This document shows, piece after piece, positions 51,607 through 60,674 of a DNA stretch of 64,000 nucleotides. Source of the DNA: Streptomyces niger. GTDB lineage: Bacteria > Actinomycetota > Actinomycetes > Streptomycetales > Streptomycetaceae. Position 1 is the stretch's first letter. The number at the start of each line of letters is the position of its first letter. The notes under the pieces are model-generated. The model ran no database searches and had not been told where the DNA came from. It saw only the letters and a list, made by a program, of their open reading frames with translations. The position numbers were made by a program, and so were the translations under genes. The stretch spans positions 124,001 to 188,000 of the forward strand of contig NZ_JOFQ01000013.1 of assembly GCF_000718305.1 (NCBI RefSeq), given 5' to 3'.

Positions 51607-51646
51607 GGCCCGGCCCCCGTACGCGGGTGCGTACGGGGGCCGGGCC
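51607..51646. terminator. Bidirectional terminator, metallophosphoesterase / protease
   Basis: Arms GGCCCGGCCCCCGTACGC and GCGTACGGGGGCCGGGCC pair over 18 bp with a 4-nt loop and are followed by TTT on the plus strand. It lies between convergent genes. Confidence 0.88.
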
Positions 51647-51669
51647 GTTTCGACCGGGTGGTGCGGGCG

Positions 51670-52731
51670 TCAGCCGATCTGGGCGCCGTAGGCCTCGAGG
51701 GCCTCGGTGACCGGCTGGAAGAAGGTCTCGCCGCCCGCGGAGCAGTCGCCGCTGCCGCCGGAGGTCAGGCCGATGGCCTTGTCGCCGTCGAACAGCGCGC
51801 CGCCGCTGTCGCCGGGCTCGGCACAGACGTCGGTCTGGATCAGGCCGTCGACGGTGCCTTCCTGGTAGTTGACGCTGGCGTTCAGGGCCTTGACGGTGCC
51901 GTCGTGGACCTGGGTGGTGGAGCCGCTGCGCTGCACCTTCTCGCCGACGGTCGCCTCGGCCGCGCCACTGATGTCCTGGCTGCTGCCGTTGTAGAGGTCG
52001 ACGGCGCTGGGGTGGTCGGTGTCACCGGTGTACTTCACCAGCGCGTAGTCGTTGCCGGGGAAGCTGGACTCCTCGGTCGTGGCGATCTCGCCACCGCCCT
52101 GGGAGTCCGACCAGCTCTTGACCGCGTTGCCGCAGTGGCCGGCGGTCAGGAAGTACGGCTGGCCGTCCTTGACGACGTTGAAGCCGAGCGAGCAGCGCGA
52201 GCCGCTCCCCCAGATCGCGTCGCCGCCGGCGATGAAGGGCTTGAACTCTCCCTTGCTGCGGTTGAGCTGCACCTTGCTGCCGAGGCTGTCGACGACCTTG
52301 GTGAGCTTCGCCAGCTTCGCGCCCTTGACGGTGCGGTCGGCGGTCACCACGACCTTGTTGGTCCGCGGGTCGACGCCCCAGGAGGTGCCGGGGATGGTGG
52401 CCTTGGACTTCAGGGTCTGCCGGGCGCCGTTCAGCTGGGCGAGCGTGTGCTGGACGATTCTGGGCTCGGCTCCCTTGGCCCGTACGGTGTCGGCGGTGGC
52501 CTCGTCCACCACGTTGACGACCAGCTTCTTGGCCTTGGCGTCGTAGTAGGAACCGGCCGTGCCGTCGGTGAGCTGCGCGGCGAGCTTGCCGGCCGCCGTC
52601 GGCGTCAGGGACAGCGGCGCGGGGGCCGGGCTGGCATTGGCACTGAGCGCGAAGGTGGCGCTGGCGGCCAGGGCGAGGGCGCCGGCGCCGGCCAGGGCTG
52701 CGCGTCGCTTGGGTATGCGGCGGTGCTTCAA
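51670..52731 (-). CDS. Secreted serine protease, streptogrisin type (S1/S1E)
   Basis: A 353-aa preproprotease. TTG 52731 follows GGGAGG at good spacing and gives a normal signal peptide (RRAALAGAGALALAASATFA); longer upstream frames are rejected. A long propeptide of about 130 residues precedes the mature domain, which begins near FIAGGDAIW (res 167). The triad is His199 (LTAGHC), Asp228 (NDYALVKY) and Ser309 (EPGDSGGALF). The second of two such enzymes in 4 kb; its propeptide is longer than that of the copy at 54508-55404. Confidence 0.94.
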   Translation of the reverse strand: MKHRRIPKRRAALAGAGALALAASATFALSANASPAPAPLSLTPTAAGKLAAQLTDGTAGSYYDAKAKKLVVNVVDEATADTVRAKGAEPRIVQHTLAQLNGARQTLKSKATIPGTSWGVDPRTNKVVVTADRTVKGAKLAKLTKVVDSLGSKVQLNRSKGEFKPFIAGGDAIWGSGSRCSLGFNVVKDGQPYFLTAGHCGNAVKSWSDSQGGGEIATTEESSFPGNDYALVKYTGDTDHPSAVDLYNGSSQDISGAAEATVGEKVQRSGSTTQVHDGTVKALNASVNYQEGTVDGLIQTDVCAEPGDSGGALFDGDKAIGLTSGGSGDCSAGGETFFQPVTEALEAYGAQIG

Positions 52732-53167
52732 GTCAGAACCTCCCGTGGGGGGAAGGGCCCGCCATGGTGGGGGAAGTGCGGGCCCTGAGGGGTGGAGATC
52801 AAGACACGGACGTGAACGGGCCATCCGTCGCGGACGGTCAGCACGCCCCCGGTACGGCCGGGTGCCGCACGGGTGCGCGGCCCGCATGCGCTGCCCACCG
52901 TCGGAAGCCGCGTCCGGCTCGACAGTCGCGTCCATGCCAATGCGCGTCGCCGAGTATTCCCACCCCCCAAGGGCACGCACAAGACCGAGTTCCGGTCTTG
53001 CGTACGACGATTCACCGATCGTCCACGGGTCCTGCACACCGATAACCGCGCATGTCCCTCCCCTTTCCGGTGTCCGGTGATCACGGTGAGCGGCCGGCGG
53101 TCAGCGCGGGGTGAGGACTACACCTGTCCGGAAACAGACGGTCCGCTTCCGCTCCCCCGCCGGCGGT
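52732..53167. other. Intergenic region (436 bp) between protease and slipin genes
   Basis: Contains the protease promoter region. CAAGACCG-N5-CGGTCTTG (52980-53000) is a clear inverted repeat about 250 bases upstream of the protease start. No credible ORF; the extension of the protease frame here has no start signal. Confidence 0.6.
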
Positions 53168-54235
53168 TCACCGCGCGGTGCCGTCCCCGGGCTTCCCCTC
53201 GGCCCCGGGCTTCCCCTCGATCCCGGATTTCCGCTCGATCCCGGGCTTCCCCTCGATCCCGGGCACCTCCACCTCCGGGATCTCCACGCCGGGGACGTCC
53301 ACCCCCGGCAGGTCGATGCCGGGAAGCTCCTCCGACGCGTCCAGCGCCACCTCTTCACGGCGCACGTCCTCGTGGCGTACGTCCTCGTGGCGTATGTCCT
53401 CCTGGTGCGCCTCGACCGGGCCGCTCCCGGGCTCCTCCCGCGTCCGCTCGTACGCCTCCGTCTGGGCCTGGGCCTGGAGTCCCGAGCGCTCCAGGAAGCG
53501 CAGCAATTCGACGGGGAAGGGCAGGACGAGGGTGGAGTTCTTCTCGGCGGCGACCGCCACCACGGTCTGCAGCAGGCGCAGTTGCAGGGCGGCGGGCTGG
53601 TCGGACATCTGCTGGGCGGCCTCGGCCAGCTTCTTGGAGGCCTGCAGCTCGGCGTCGGCGTTGATCACCCGGGCCCGCCGGTCGCGGGCGGCCTCCGCCT
53701 GCCGGGCCATCGAGCGTTTCATGGTCTCCGGCAGCGAGACGTCCTTGATCTCCACCCGGTCGATCTGCACGCCCCAGCCCAGCGCGGGGCTGTCGATCAT
53801 GACTTCCAGGCCCTGGTTGAGCTTCTCGCGGTTGGAGAGCAGGTCGTCCAGGTCGCTCTTGCCGATGATGGAGCGCAGCGAGGTCTGGGCGACCTGGGAG
53901 ACGGCGAAGCGGTAGTCCTCGACCTGGACGACCGCGTCGGCGGCGTCCACGACCTTGAAGTAGACCACCGCGTCGACCCGGACCGTGACGTTGTCGTGGG
54001 TGATGCCTTCCTGGGCCGGTACGGGCATCGTGACGATCTGCATGTTGACCCGGCGCATCCGGTCCACGAACGGGATGATCATGGTGAAGCCGGGGCCGCG
54101 AGCCGGGGAGGTGAGCCGCCCGAGCCGCAGGACGACGCCGCGTTCGTACTGTTTGATGACCCGGGCCGCGGCCGCCGCGTACACGGCGCCCGCCGAGGCC
54201 AGCGCCACCCCGGTCGCCACGAGTTCCTCGACCAT
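53168..54235 (-). CDS. Slipin (SPFH/stomatin-like) with repetitive C-terminal tail
   Basis: A 355-aa membrane-associated protein. One N-terminal hydrophobic segment (VATGVALASAGAVYAAAAA) is followed by the SPFH domain (RGVVLRLGRL, GPGFTMIIPFVDRM, DAVVYFKVVD, GVQIDRVEIKDVSLPETMKR) and a coiled region (EAARDRRARVINADAELQAS). Slipins scaffold membrane microdomains. The last 100 residues are unusual: repeats of (H/R)EDVR then short units such as PGVDVPGVEIPEVEVPGIEG and GIEGKPG. ATG 54235 is used; GTG 54238 is the alternative. Sits between the two proteases on the same strand. Confidence 0.93.
   Translation of the reverse strand: MVEELVATGVALASAGAVYAAAAARVIKQYERGVVLRLGRLTSPARGPGFTMIIPFVDRMRRVNMQIVTMPVPAQEGITHDNVTVRVDAVVYFKVVDAADAVVQVEDYRFAVSQVAQTSLRSIIGKSDLDDLLSNREKLNQGLEVMIDSPALGWGVQIDRVEIKDVSLPETMKRSMARQAEAARDRRARVINADAELQASKKLAEAAQQMSDQPAALQLRLLQTVVAVAAEKNSTLVLPFPVELLRFLERSGLQAQAQTEAYERTREEPGSGPVEAHQEDIRHEDVRHEDVRREEVALDASEELPGIDLPGVDVPGVEIPEVEVPGIEGKPGIERKSGIEGKPGAEGKPGDGTAR
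53190..53400 (-). repeat. Degenerate repeats encoding the slipin tail
   Basis: Short tandem units, about 15 bp (GGGCTTCCCCTCGAT-like on the plus strand) and about 15 bp (CGTCCTCGTGGCGTA), encode GIEGKP/PGIE and HEDVR runs at the C-terminus. Confidence 0.7.
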
Positions 54236-54365
54236 CACGACCCCCTAGCACAGGCTGCCGGCCGTCCGAGTCGTACGTGGTTACACCGTATGCCCGGTTG
54301 CCGGGAGGGTCGAGTCCTATGTTTCTGGAAAACAAATAACGGAGGCGAGCACCACGGACGCAAGG

Positions 54366-54395
54366 GGCCCCCGCTCGCCGCGGCGAGCGGGGGCC
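54366..54395 (-). terminator. Perfect 30-bp palindrome downstream of the second protease
   Basis: GGCCCCCGCTCGCCG and CGGCGAGCGGGGGCC meet without a loop, about 112 bases past the protease stop and upstream of the slipin start. Likely terminator. Confidence 0.65.
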
Positions 54396-54507
54396 TTACT
54401 GCTGCTGGCTGCAGTCCAGTGGCGCAGTATTCCTCAGTACGTGCCCGGGGCCGAGAACGCTCATCCGGCCACAGGGAAGTGCCGGACGTACCCGAGCGGG
54501 TTCAGCC

Positions 54508-55404
54508 TCAGTACACGCTGACGCCGTAGGCGCTCAGCGCCTCCGTGACGGGCTGGAAGAACGTGGTGCCGCCGGAGGTGCAGTCGCCGCTGCCGCCGGA
54601 GGTCAGGCCGAGCGCCTTGGTGCCGGAGTACAGCGGGCCTCCGCTGTCGCCGGGCTCGGCGCAGACCGTGGTCTGGATCATGCCGTAGACGACGTCGCCG
54701 CCGCCGTAGTTGACGGTCGCGTTCAGGGCGGTGACGCGGCCGCTGTGGATACCGGTGGTGGAGCCGCGGCGGGTGACGGTCTGGCCGACGGTCGGGGTAC
54801 CGGCGCTGGTGATGTCCTGGCTGCCGACGGTGCCCTCGTGCGAGACGGAGCCGGTGTACTTGATGATGCCGTAGTCGTTGCCGGGGAAGCTGGAGCCGGC
54901 GGTCGGGCCGATCGACGCGCCGCTGCCGGTGGTCCACGACGGGTTGCCGTCGGTGCAGTGGCCGGCGGTCAGGGCGTAGTAGGTGGAGCCGTTGCGGACG
55001 TTGAAGCCGAGCGAGCAGCGCCAGCTCGGGGCGTAGATGGCGTCGCCGCCCGAGATGTACTTCTCGAACTTGCCGGCCGTGCGCTCGAAGCTGAGGGCGC
55101 CGGCGTTGACGCCCGCCGCCTTCTTGATCTTCGCTATCTCGGCCTGGGAGACGGTCTTGTCGACCGTGACGACGACCTTGTTCGTCGCCTTGTCGACCCG
55201 CCATGCGGTGCCCGCGACATCCGCCGCGCGGACCGAGTGGTCGGCAGCGGACAGCTGCGTGGCGCTGAACGTGGTGGCCGGCTGCACATCGGCGCTGGCG
55301 CTGGGTACGGCCACGGCTCCCGCGACGAGCAGGCCGGACGCCACGGCGATCAGCCGGGTGCGTCTGACGACGCCGCTGCGGGGGGTGATGCGCTCGTTCC
55401 TCAC
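54508..55404 (-). CDS. Secreted serine protease, streptogrisin B-like
   Basis: A 298-aa preproprotease starting at GTG 55404, five bases after GGAGG. Signal peptide ends near SASA, a propeptide of about 78 residues follows, and the mature enzyme starts at ISGGDAIY (res 117), as in streptogrisins A and B. Triad: His149 (LTAGHC), Asp177 (GNDYGIIKY) and Ser255 (EPGDSGGPL). SRRGSTTG-type VTRRGSTTG and TSGGSGDC loops also match streptogrisin B. Extracellular protein degradation; expression is often tied to development. Confidence 0.95.
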   Translation of the reverse strand: MRNERITPRSGVVRRTRLIAVASGLLVAGAVAVPSASADVQPATTFSATQLSAADHSVRAADVAGTAWRVDKATNKVVVTVDKTVSQAEIAKIKKAAGVNAGALSFERTAGKFEKYISGGDAIYAPSWRCSLGFNVRNGSTYYALTAGHCTDGNPSWTTGSGASIGPTAGSSFPGNDYGIIKYTGSVSHEGTVGSQDITSAGTPTVGQTVTRRGSTTGIHSGRVTALNATVNYGGGDVVYGMIQTTVCAEPGDSGGPLYSGTKALGLTSGGSGDCTSGGTTFFQPVTEALSAYGVSVY

Positions 55405-55572
55405 TTCTTCCTCCGAGGGGAATCGGGGGTCGCCTGTAGGCGGCCCGTGAGGCGCAGCCAGGCAGCACGGGATTCCGTTTTCCGCGTGCCCCTGACAAGC
55501 GCTGGACGGGAGTCTGGAGTGTCCGGGCCCGGTGCGCAAGAGGCTGTTTCCGGTCCGAGGCATGCCACATGG

Positions 55573-55602
55573 CCCCGGCAGCGGGGGTTTCTGCTGCCGG
55601 GG
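55573..55602 (-). terminator. Terminator of the minus-strand transport/monooxygenase operon
   Basis: CCCCGGCAGC and GCTGCCGGGG pair over 10 bp around a 10-nt loop, 87 bases past the last gene (DUF1684) of the operon. Confidence 0.75.
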
Positions 55603-55689
55603 CGGTGGGCCCGGTCCCCTCGGTCGGCGCTTTGACGCGGCGCGGTCCCGGGTGGTTCCGCGTGGCCCGGTCCGCGGGGCGGCCGCGCG

Positions 55690-56478
55690 TCAGTGACCGG
55701 CGCTGAGCTGCCGTTCTCCGGCGCGCAGGGCGAACGGGAGGGTGTTGCCGGGCGGCGGGAACGGGCAGCGGAACTGGTCGGCGAAGGCACACGGCGGGAG
55801 CAGTGTGCGGTTCAGATCGACGGTCACCGTGCCGTCGGCGGCGGGCGCGGGCGGCCGCAGGAATCGGAAGCGATAACTGTCGGTTCCGCTGGTGGCGTCC
55901 GCGAGCACCGCCCACAGCGAGCCGTCGGCCTCCACCGCGACCTGGAGGGTGTGCTCCTCCCCGGCGACGGTGAAGGCCAGTTCACCGCCGAGGCCGAGGC
56001 CGCGCTCCCGGCCGTCGGCGTTCGGCACCTGGATCGTGCGCCTCTGCTCGTACGGGTGGAACCGGCCGGTCAGCCGCCACTCCTCGGCGTAGGGGAACGC
56101 ATCGATGCCGGTGAACGCGCGCAGCGCGGCGGATTCCGGATCGAAGACCCGGACGGCCCACCGGTCCTCGCGCCGCAGGACGACCAGGCGCCGGCCGCCG
56201 TGCGCGACGCGGGCCGCCTCCGGTGCGGAGTCGGGGCCGAGCCGTGCCTCGCCGCTGAACGGGGCGCCGTCCAGCGTCAGCCCGTCCCCCGTGCTGGCGG
56301 TCAGTCGCACTGCCTCGCCGGCCTCGGCCCAGTGGCCGGGAACGTTCTCGATCCGGCCGTCGGGATGGTCGGCGAGCCAGTGCGTGCCGGTCAGCGCCAG
56401 CGGCCCGTACGGCCCCGAGACGGTCCGTTCGCGCAGCTCACGCCAGGTCCGCCAGTCCTTCTCCGCTTCCGTGCCCAT
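55690..56478 (-). CDS. DUF1684 family protein
   Basis: A 262-aa soluble protein with the features of the DUF1684 family: DWRTWRELRERTVSGPYGPL at the N-terminus and the C-terminal block PPCAFADQFRCPFPPPGNTLPF with its conserved Cys/Pro residues. ATG 56478 follows GGAAGG and the stop of the monooxygenase gene by 5 bases, so it is the last gene of the operon. Biochemical function is not established; in context it may handle a product of the flavin monooxygenases. Confidence 0.85.
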   Translation of the reverse strand: MGTEAEKDWRTWRELRERTVSGPYGPLALTGTHWLADHPDGRIENVPGHWAEAGEAVRLTASTGDGLTLDGAPFSGEARLGPDSAPEAARVAHGGRRLVVLRREDRWAVRVFDPESAALRAFTGIDAFPYAEEWRLTGRFHPYEQRRTIQVPNADGRERGLGLGGELAFTVAGEEHTLQVAVEADGSLWAVLADATSGTDSYRFRFLRPPAPAADGTVTVDLNRTLLPPCAFADQFRCPFPPPGNTLPFALRAGERQLSAGH

Positions 56479-56483
56479 GGCGG

Positions 56484-57809
56484 TCAACCCTTCCACACCG
56501 GGCTGCGTGCGGGCTCGGGGAGCCCCAGGTGCGCGCGGAGCGTGTTCCCCTCGTACTCGGTACGGAACGCGCCCCGCTCCTGCAGCAGCGGTACGACCCG
56601 GTCCACGAAGTCGTCCAGCCCGCCGGGGGTGAGATGCGGTACGAGGATGAAGCCGTCGGCGGCGTTCTGGGTGACGAACGCGTCCATCTCGGCGGCGACC
56701 GCCTCCGGGGTGCCGATGAAGGACTGCCGGCCGGTCGCCTCGATGACCGTTTCGCGGAGGGACAACCCCTTGGCCTCGGACAGCGCCCGCCAGCGGTCGG
56801 CGATCTCCTTCGGGTCGCCGAGCCGGGTCCGGCCCTGGGTGAGCCGCGCGTCGGGGTCGGGGTCGAAGGCGGGGAGCGGCCCGTCGGGGTCGAGGTGGGA
56901 GAGGTCGGTGCCCCAGATCTGTTCGGCGGCGAGCAGCGCGTTCTGCGGGGAGACCTGCCGGCGGCGGATGTGGTGGGCCTTCTCCTGGGCCTCGGCCGCG
57001 GTGTCCCCGAGCACGAAGGTGACGCCCGGCATGATCTTGAGCGAGTCGGCGGTGCGGCCGTGCGCGGCGAGCCGTCCCTTGACGTCGGCGTAGAAGGCGC
57101 GGCCCGCCTCCAGGGTGCCGTGCCGGGTGAAGATCACGTCGGCGGCGGAGGCGGCGAAGTCACGGCCCGCCGGGGAGTCCCCGGCCTGGATGACGACGGG
57201 GTGGCCCTGCGGGCTGCGCGGGACGGTGAACTCGCCCCGGATGTCGAAGTGCTGCCCGTGGTGCGCGAACGGCCGGGGCGTGCCGTCCTCGGACCAGGAG
57301 TCCCACAGTTCGCGCGCGGTGGCGACGAACTCGGCGGCGCGGGTGTAGCGCTCCGCGTGGTCGAGGTAGCCGCCCCGCCGGAAGTTCTCACCCGTGAACG
57401 CGTCGGAGGAGGTGACCACGTTCCAGGCGGCGCGGCCCGCGCTCAGGTGGTCCAGGGTGGCCAGTCGGCGGGCGAGTTCGTAGGGCTCGTTGAAGGTGGC
57501 GTTGACGGTCGCGGCGAGGCCCAGCCGGTCGGTGACCGCGGCGAGCGCGTTCAGCACGGTCAGCGACTCGGGCCTGCCCACCACGTCCAGGTCGTGGATG
57601 CGGCCCTTGTGCTCGCGCAGCCGCAGCCCCTCGGCGAGGAAGAAGAAGTCGAAGCGGCCGCGTTCGGCGGTGCGGGCGAGGTGGACGAAGGAGTCGAACT
57701 CGATCTGACTGCCCGCTTCGGGGGACTGCCAGACCGTGGTGTTGTTCACGCCCGGGAAGTGAGCGGCCAGGTGCAGTCGTTTGCGTGCGGGCGTACGGGA
57801 GGTGGTCAT
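56484..57809 (-). CDS. LLM-class flavin monooxygenase, NtaA/SnaA/DszA type
   Basis: A 441-aa FMNH2-dependent monooxygenase. LHLAAHFPGVNNTTVWQ, FDFFFLAEGLRLREH, ATFNEPYELARRLATLDHLS, GRAAWNVVTSSD and HPVVIQAGDSPAGRDFA are the landmarks of the NtaA/SnaA/DszA branch, which oxidises nitrilotriacetate, sulfones or related compounds and needs a flavin reductase. Overlaps the second monooxygenase by 4 bp. With the ABC transporter it suggests uptake and C-S, C-N or sulfur oxidation of a small substrate. Confidence 0.92.
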   Translation of the reverse strand: MTTSRTPARKRLHLAAHFPGVNNTTVWQSPEAGSQIEFDSFVHLARTAERGRFDFFFLAEGLRLREHKGRIHDLDVVGRPESLTVLNALAAVTDRLGLAATVNATFNEPYELARRLATLDHLSAGRAAWNVVTSSDAFTGENFRRGGYLDHAERYTRAAEFVATARELWDSWSEDGTPRPFAHHGQHFDIRGEFTVPRSPQGHPVVIQAGDSPAGRDFAASAADVIFTRHGTLEAGRAFYADVKGRLAAHGRTADSLKIMPGVTFVLGDTAAEAQEKAHHIRRRQVSPQNALLAAEQIWGTDLSHLDPDGPLPAFDPDPDARLTQGRTRLGDPKEIADRWRALSEAKGLSLRETVIEATGRQSFIGTPEAVAAEMDAFVTQNAADGFILVPHLTPGGLDDFVDRVVPLLQERGAFRTEYEGNTLRAHLGLPEPARSPVWKG

Positions 57810-58840
57810 GCGGAGGCCTTTCCGGTGCGGGCGGCGTAGCGGCTGACCGGGCGGTCCAGGCCGAGGTGGTCGCGCAGGGTGGTGCCCGCGTACGAGCGGC
57901 GCAGCAGGCCGCGGCGGCGGAGGACGGGGACGGTGCCGTCGACGAGGCGGCCGAGGTCGCGTACGGGGTCGGCGGGCCGGAGGTGGAAGCCGTCGGCGGT
58001 GTCGGCGGCGTGCCAGTCGGTGAGCAGGTCGGCGAGGCCGGCCGCGTCCCCGGCGGCGGGCAGTTCGATGGGCAGCGAGGCCAGGACGCGCAGGGTGCCC
58101 GGGGCGCGGCCCAGCTCCGCGGCGCGGGCGCGCAGTGCGGCGCGGGCCGCGTACGCGGTGTCGGGGTCCTCGGCGCGGACCAGGGCGACGTCGGCGTGGG
58201 CCGCCGCGGCCTCGCGGGCGGCGGCGTCGGTGGCGTCGAGGACGATGACGGGCCGGCCCTGCGGGGGTCGGGGGACGATGGAGGGGCCGCGTACGGTGAA
58301 CGGCTCGCCGGTGGAAGAGGTTCCGCGGAAGTCGACGTGGTGGAGCTTGTCGCGGTCGATGAAGCGGCCGGTGGCGGCGTCCCGGATCTCCGCGTCGTCC
58401 TCCCAGCTGTCCCAGAGCCGGCCGACCACGTCGGCCACGTCGGCGGCCTCCCGCCACAGCGCTTCGGCGGGGGCCGCGGGGCGGCGTCCGAAGAGCGCGG
58501 CTTCGGCCGGGGTGCGGGACACCTCGGCCTGCCAGCCGGCCCGGCCGCGGCTGACCCAGTCCAGGGTCTGTACGGCGGTGGCGACGTGGAACGGTTCGGT
58601 GTGGGTGGTGGTCACCGTCGGGACCAGTCCGAGGTGTGCGGTGTGCGGCGCGACCCCGGCCAGGACGGCGAGGGCGTCGGGGCCGGGCCGGGCGAAGGTG
58701 TCGCCGAGCGTGGCGAAGTCCAGGGTGGCGCGCTCGGCGAGACGGGCGAGGTGTACGTAGGGCGCCGCCTCGAAGGGGCCCGGTACGCCGGGGGCGTCGA
58801 GGGCGACGGCGAGGTGCGGCGGCCGCTGGCTTACGGACAT
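57806..58840 (-). CDS. LLM-class flavin-dependent oxidoreductase
   Basis: A 344-aa flavin enzyme of the luciferase-like family: PYVHLARLAERATLDFATLGD, VTTTHTEPFHVATAVQTLDW, SRGRAGWQAEVS and RPVIVLDATDAAAREAA. It is shorter than its neighbour and more like the single-domain LLM group. The 3' end overlaps the NtaA-type gene in ATGA. The binding-protein gene lies 41 bases upstream. Reduced flavin would have to come from elsewhere; no reductase is visible in the window. Confidence 0.9.
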   Translation of the reverse strand: MSVSQRPPHLAVALDAPGVPGPFEAAPYVHLARLAERATLDFATLGDTFARPGPDALAVLAGVAPHTAHLGLVPTVTTTHTEPFHVATAVQTLDWVSRGRAGWQAEVSRTPAEAALFGRRPAAPAEALWREAADVADVVGRLWDSWEDDAEIRDAATGRFIDRDKLHHVDFRGTSSTGEPFTVRGPSIVPRPPQGRPVIVLDATDAAAREAAAAHADVALVRAEDPDTAYAARAALRARAAELGRAPGTLRVLASLPIELPAAGDAAGLADLLTDWHAADTADGFHLRPADPVRDLGRLVDGTVPVLRRRGLLRRSYAGTTLRDHLGLDRPVSRYAARTGKASA

Positions 58841-58881
58841 GGGTGTGCGCCTCCCGGTGCGGCGAAAAGGGTGAGCAGTGG

Positions 58882-59859
58882 TCATCGCGCGGTCCTGGGC
58901 AGCCCGCGCGGATTGATCTCCGACTTCGTGACGGCCTCGTTCGCCAGGCCCCAGCGGTCGAGCACCTTCTTGTAGGCGCCGTTGTCGATGACGTGCTGGA
59001 GGGCCGCGGCGTAGGGCTTCACCAGCCCGTTGTCCTTCTTCGTGGTGGCGGCGATCTTGCCCTGCACCTGGTCGCCGCCGCCGGAGAAGGTGCCGACGAT
59101 CTCGGTCTGACCGGCGGTGGCCACGTGGTACGCGGAGGTCGGGTGGGGCCCGAAGTAGGCGTCGATGCGGCCGGACCGGAGGGCGAGGTAGTAGTCGGAG
59201 GTGTTCTGGTAGTACGTGATGTCGACCGGCTTGCGGCCCGCCTTCTCGTTCTGCTTGCTCCAGTCGACGAGGATCTTCTCCTGGTTGGTGCCGGAGCTGA
59301 CGGCGATCTTCTTGCCGGCGACGTCCTTCGCGCCGCGCACCTTCCAGTGGCTGCCCTTGCGGGCCTCCATGGCCAGTTCGTCCAGCCGGTAGGTGGCGAA
59401 GTCGTACTTGTCCTTGCGTTCCTCGGTGACCGTGACGTTGGAGAGGACGCCGTCGAGCTTGCCGCTGTCCAGGCCGACGAAGAGGTTCTCCCAGGACAGG
59501 GCGTGGAATGCGGGCTTCAGGCCGAGGGTGTCGGCGATGAGGGTGGCGAGGTCCCGTTCGACGCCGATCAGGGTGCGGTCGTCGGTGGCGTAGAAGCCCA
59601 GCGGCGGGTTGCTGCCGGTGGACAGGCCGAACCGGAGGGTGCCGCGGTCCCGTATCCGGGCGGGTACCTGTGCGGCGATGTCCGGGGCCTTCTTCACGTG
59701 GATGCGGTGCTGGTCGGGGCTGGTGTTGATCTTCGACTTGGCGCCGCTGCTCCCGGGGGCGGCGTCCAGCGGCGCGGCCTCGCCCTTCCCGCAGGCGCTG
59801 AGCAGCACCGTTCCGGCGGTGAGCGCGAGGGCGGCGGACAGGGCGCGGCGGCGGTTCAC
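58882..59859 (-). CDS. ABC transporter substrate-binding lipoprotein (polar amino acid type)
   Basis: A 325-aa lipoprotein from GTG 59859 (GAGGAG upstream). Signal peptide with RRR, then LLSAC giving lipidated Cys23. The bilobal solute-binding fold of family 3 is visible: RDRGTLRFGLSTGSNPPLGF, GVERDLATLIADTLGLKP, WENLFVGLDSGKLDGVLSNV and KIAVSSGTNQEKIL. Family members bind amino acids, opines or cystine-like compounds. Lies between the ATPase and monooxygenase genes. Confidence 0.93.
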   Translation of the reverse strand: MNRRRALSAALALTAGTVLLSACGKGEAAPLDAAPGSSGAKSKINTSPDQHRIHVKKAPDIAAQVPARIRDRGTLRFGLSTGSNPPLGFYATDDRTLIGVERDLATLIADTLGLKPAFHALSWENLFVGLDSGKLDGVLSNVTVTEERKDKYDFATYRLDELAMEARKGSHWKVRGAKDVAGKKIAVSSGTNQEKILVDWSKQNEKAGRKPVDITYYQNTSDYYLALRSGRIDAYFGPHPTSAYHVATAGQTEIVGTFSGGGDQVQGKIAATTKKDNGLVKPYAAALQHVIDNGAYKKVLDRWGLANEAVTKSEINPRGLPRTAR

Positions 59860-59912
59860 GGGGGTGCTCCTCGGGGGATGCGGCGGGGTGCCGGGACGGT
59901 GGTGCGGCATGG

Positions 59913-60674
59913 TCACAGGACCTTGGAGAGGAAGGCGCGGGTGCGCTCGTGGCGCGGTGCGTCGAGGATCTGGGAGGGCGGGCCCTGTTCGACGATGCGG
60001 CCGTCGTCCATGAAGACGACGGTGTCGGCCACCTCGCGCGCGAAGCCGATTTCATGGGTGACGACGATCATGGTGGTGCCCTGCTGCGCGAGGTCCTTGA
60101 TGACGTCGAGGACCTCGCCGACCAGTTCGGGGTCGAGCGCGGAGGTCGGCTCGTCGAAGAGGAGCAGCTTCGGTTCCAGGGCGAGCGCGCGGGCGATGGC
60201 GACGCGCTGCTGCTGGCCGCCGGAGAGCTGTCGGGGGTAGGCGTCGGCCTTGTCGGCGAGGCCGACGCGTTCGAGCAGCCGGCGGGCCGCGGCCTCGGCG
60301 TCCTTGCGGGACCGCTTGAGCGCGGCGACCGGCGCCTCGGTGATGTTCTCCAGCACGGTCAGGTGCGGGAAGAGGTGGAAGTTCTGGAAGACGAAGCCGA
60401 TGTGCGTGCGCTGCTTGAGGATGTCGCGCTCGCGCAGCTCGTAGAGCTTGTCGCCGGACCTCCGGTACCCGACCAACTGTCCGTCCACGCTGACCTGGCC
60501 GCTGTCCACCTTCTCCAGGTGGTTGACGGTCCGCAGCAGCGTGGACTTGCCGGACCCGGACGGGCCGAGGACGACGGTGACCTCGCCGGTCCGGACCGTG
60601 AGGTCGATGCCGCGCAGCACCTCCACGGACCCGAAGCTCTTGGTCACGGACCTGATGTCGACCATCGCGCTCAT
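59913..60674 (-). CDS. ABC transporter ATP-binding protein (polar amino acid type)
   Basis: A 253-aa ATPase of the GlnQ/HisP group. Walker [10 protein letters not shown] (res 37-45), Q-loop [16 protein letters not shown], signature LSGGQQQR, Walker [14 protein letters not shown] and the H-loop [13 protein letters not shown]. The ATG overlaps the permease stop (ATGA). A single ATPase apparently serves the two permeases in this operon. Confidence 0.96.
   Translation of the reverse strand: MSAMVDIRSVTKSFGSVEVLRGIDLTVRTGEVTVVLGPSGSGKSTLLRTVNHLEKVDSGQVSVDGQLVGYRRSGDKLYELRERDILKQRTHIGFVFQNFHLFPHLTVLENITEAPVAALKRSRKDAEAAARRLLERVGLADKADAYPRQLSGGQQQRVAIARALALEPKLLLFDEPTSALDPELVGEVLDVIKDLAQQGTTMIVVTHEIGFAREVADTVVFMDDGRIVEQGPPSQILDAPRHERTRAFLSKVL

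Noticed and set aside
52731..53037. Longer N-terminus for the first streptogrisin-like protease
   Set aside because: The added region is Arg/Pro-rich, lacks a ribosome site and would bury the signal peptide; TTG 52731 with GGGAGG upstream is better.
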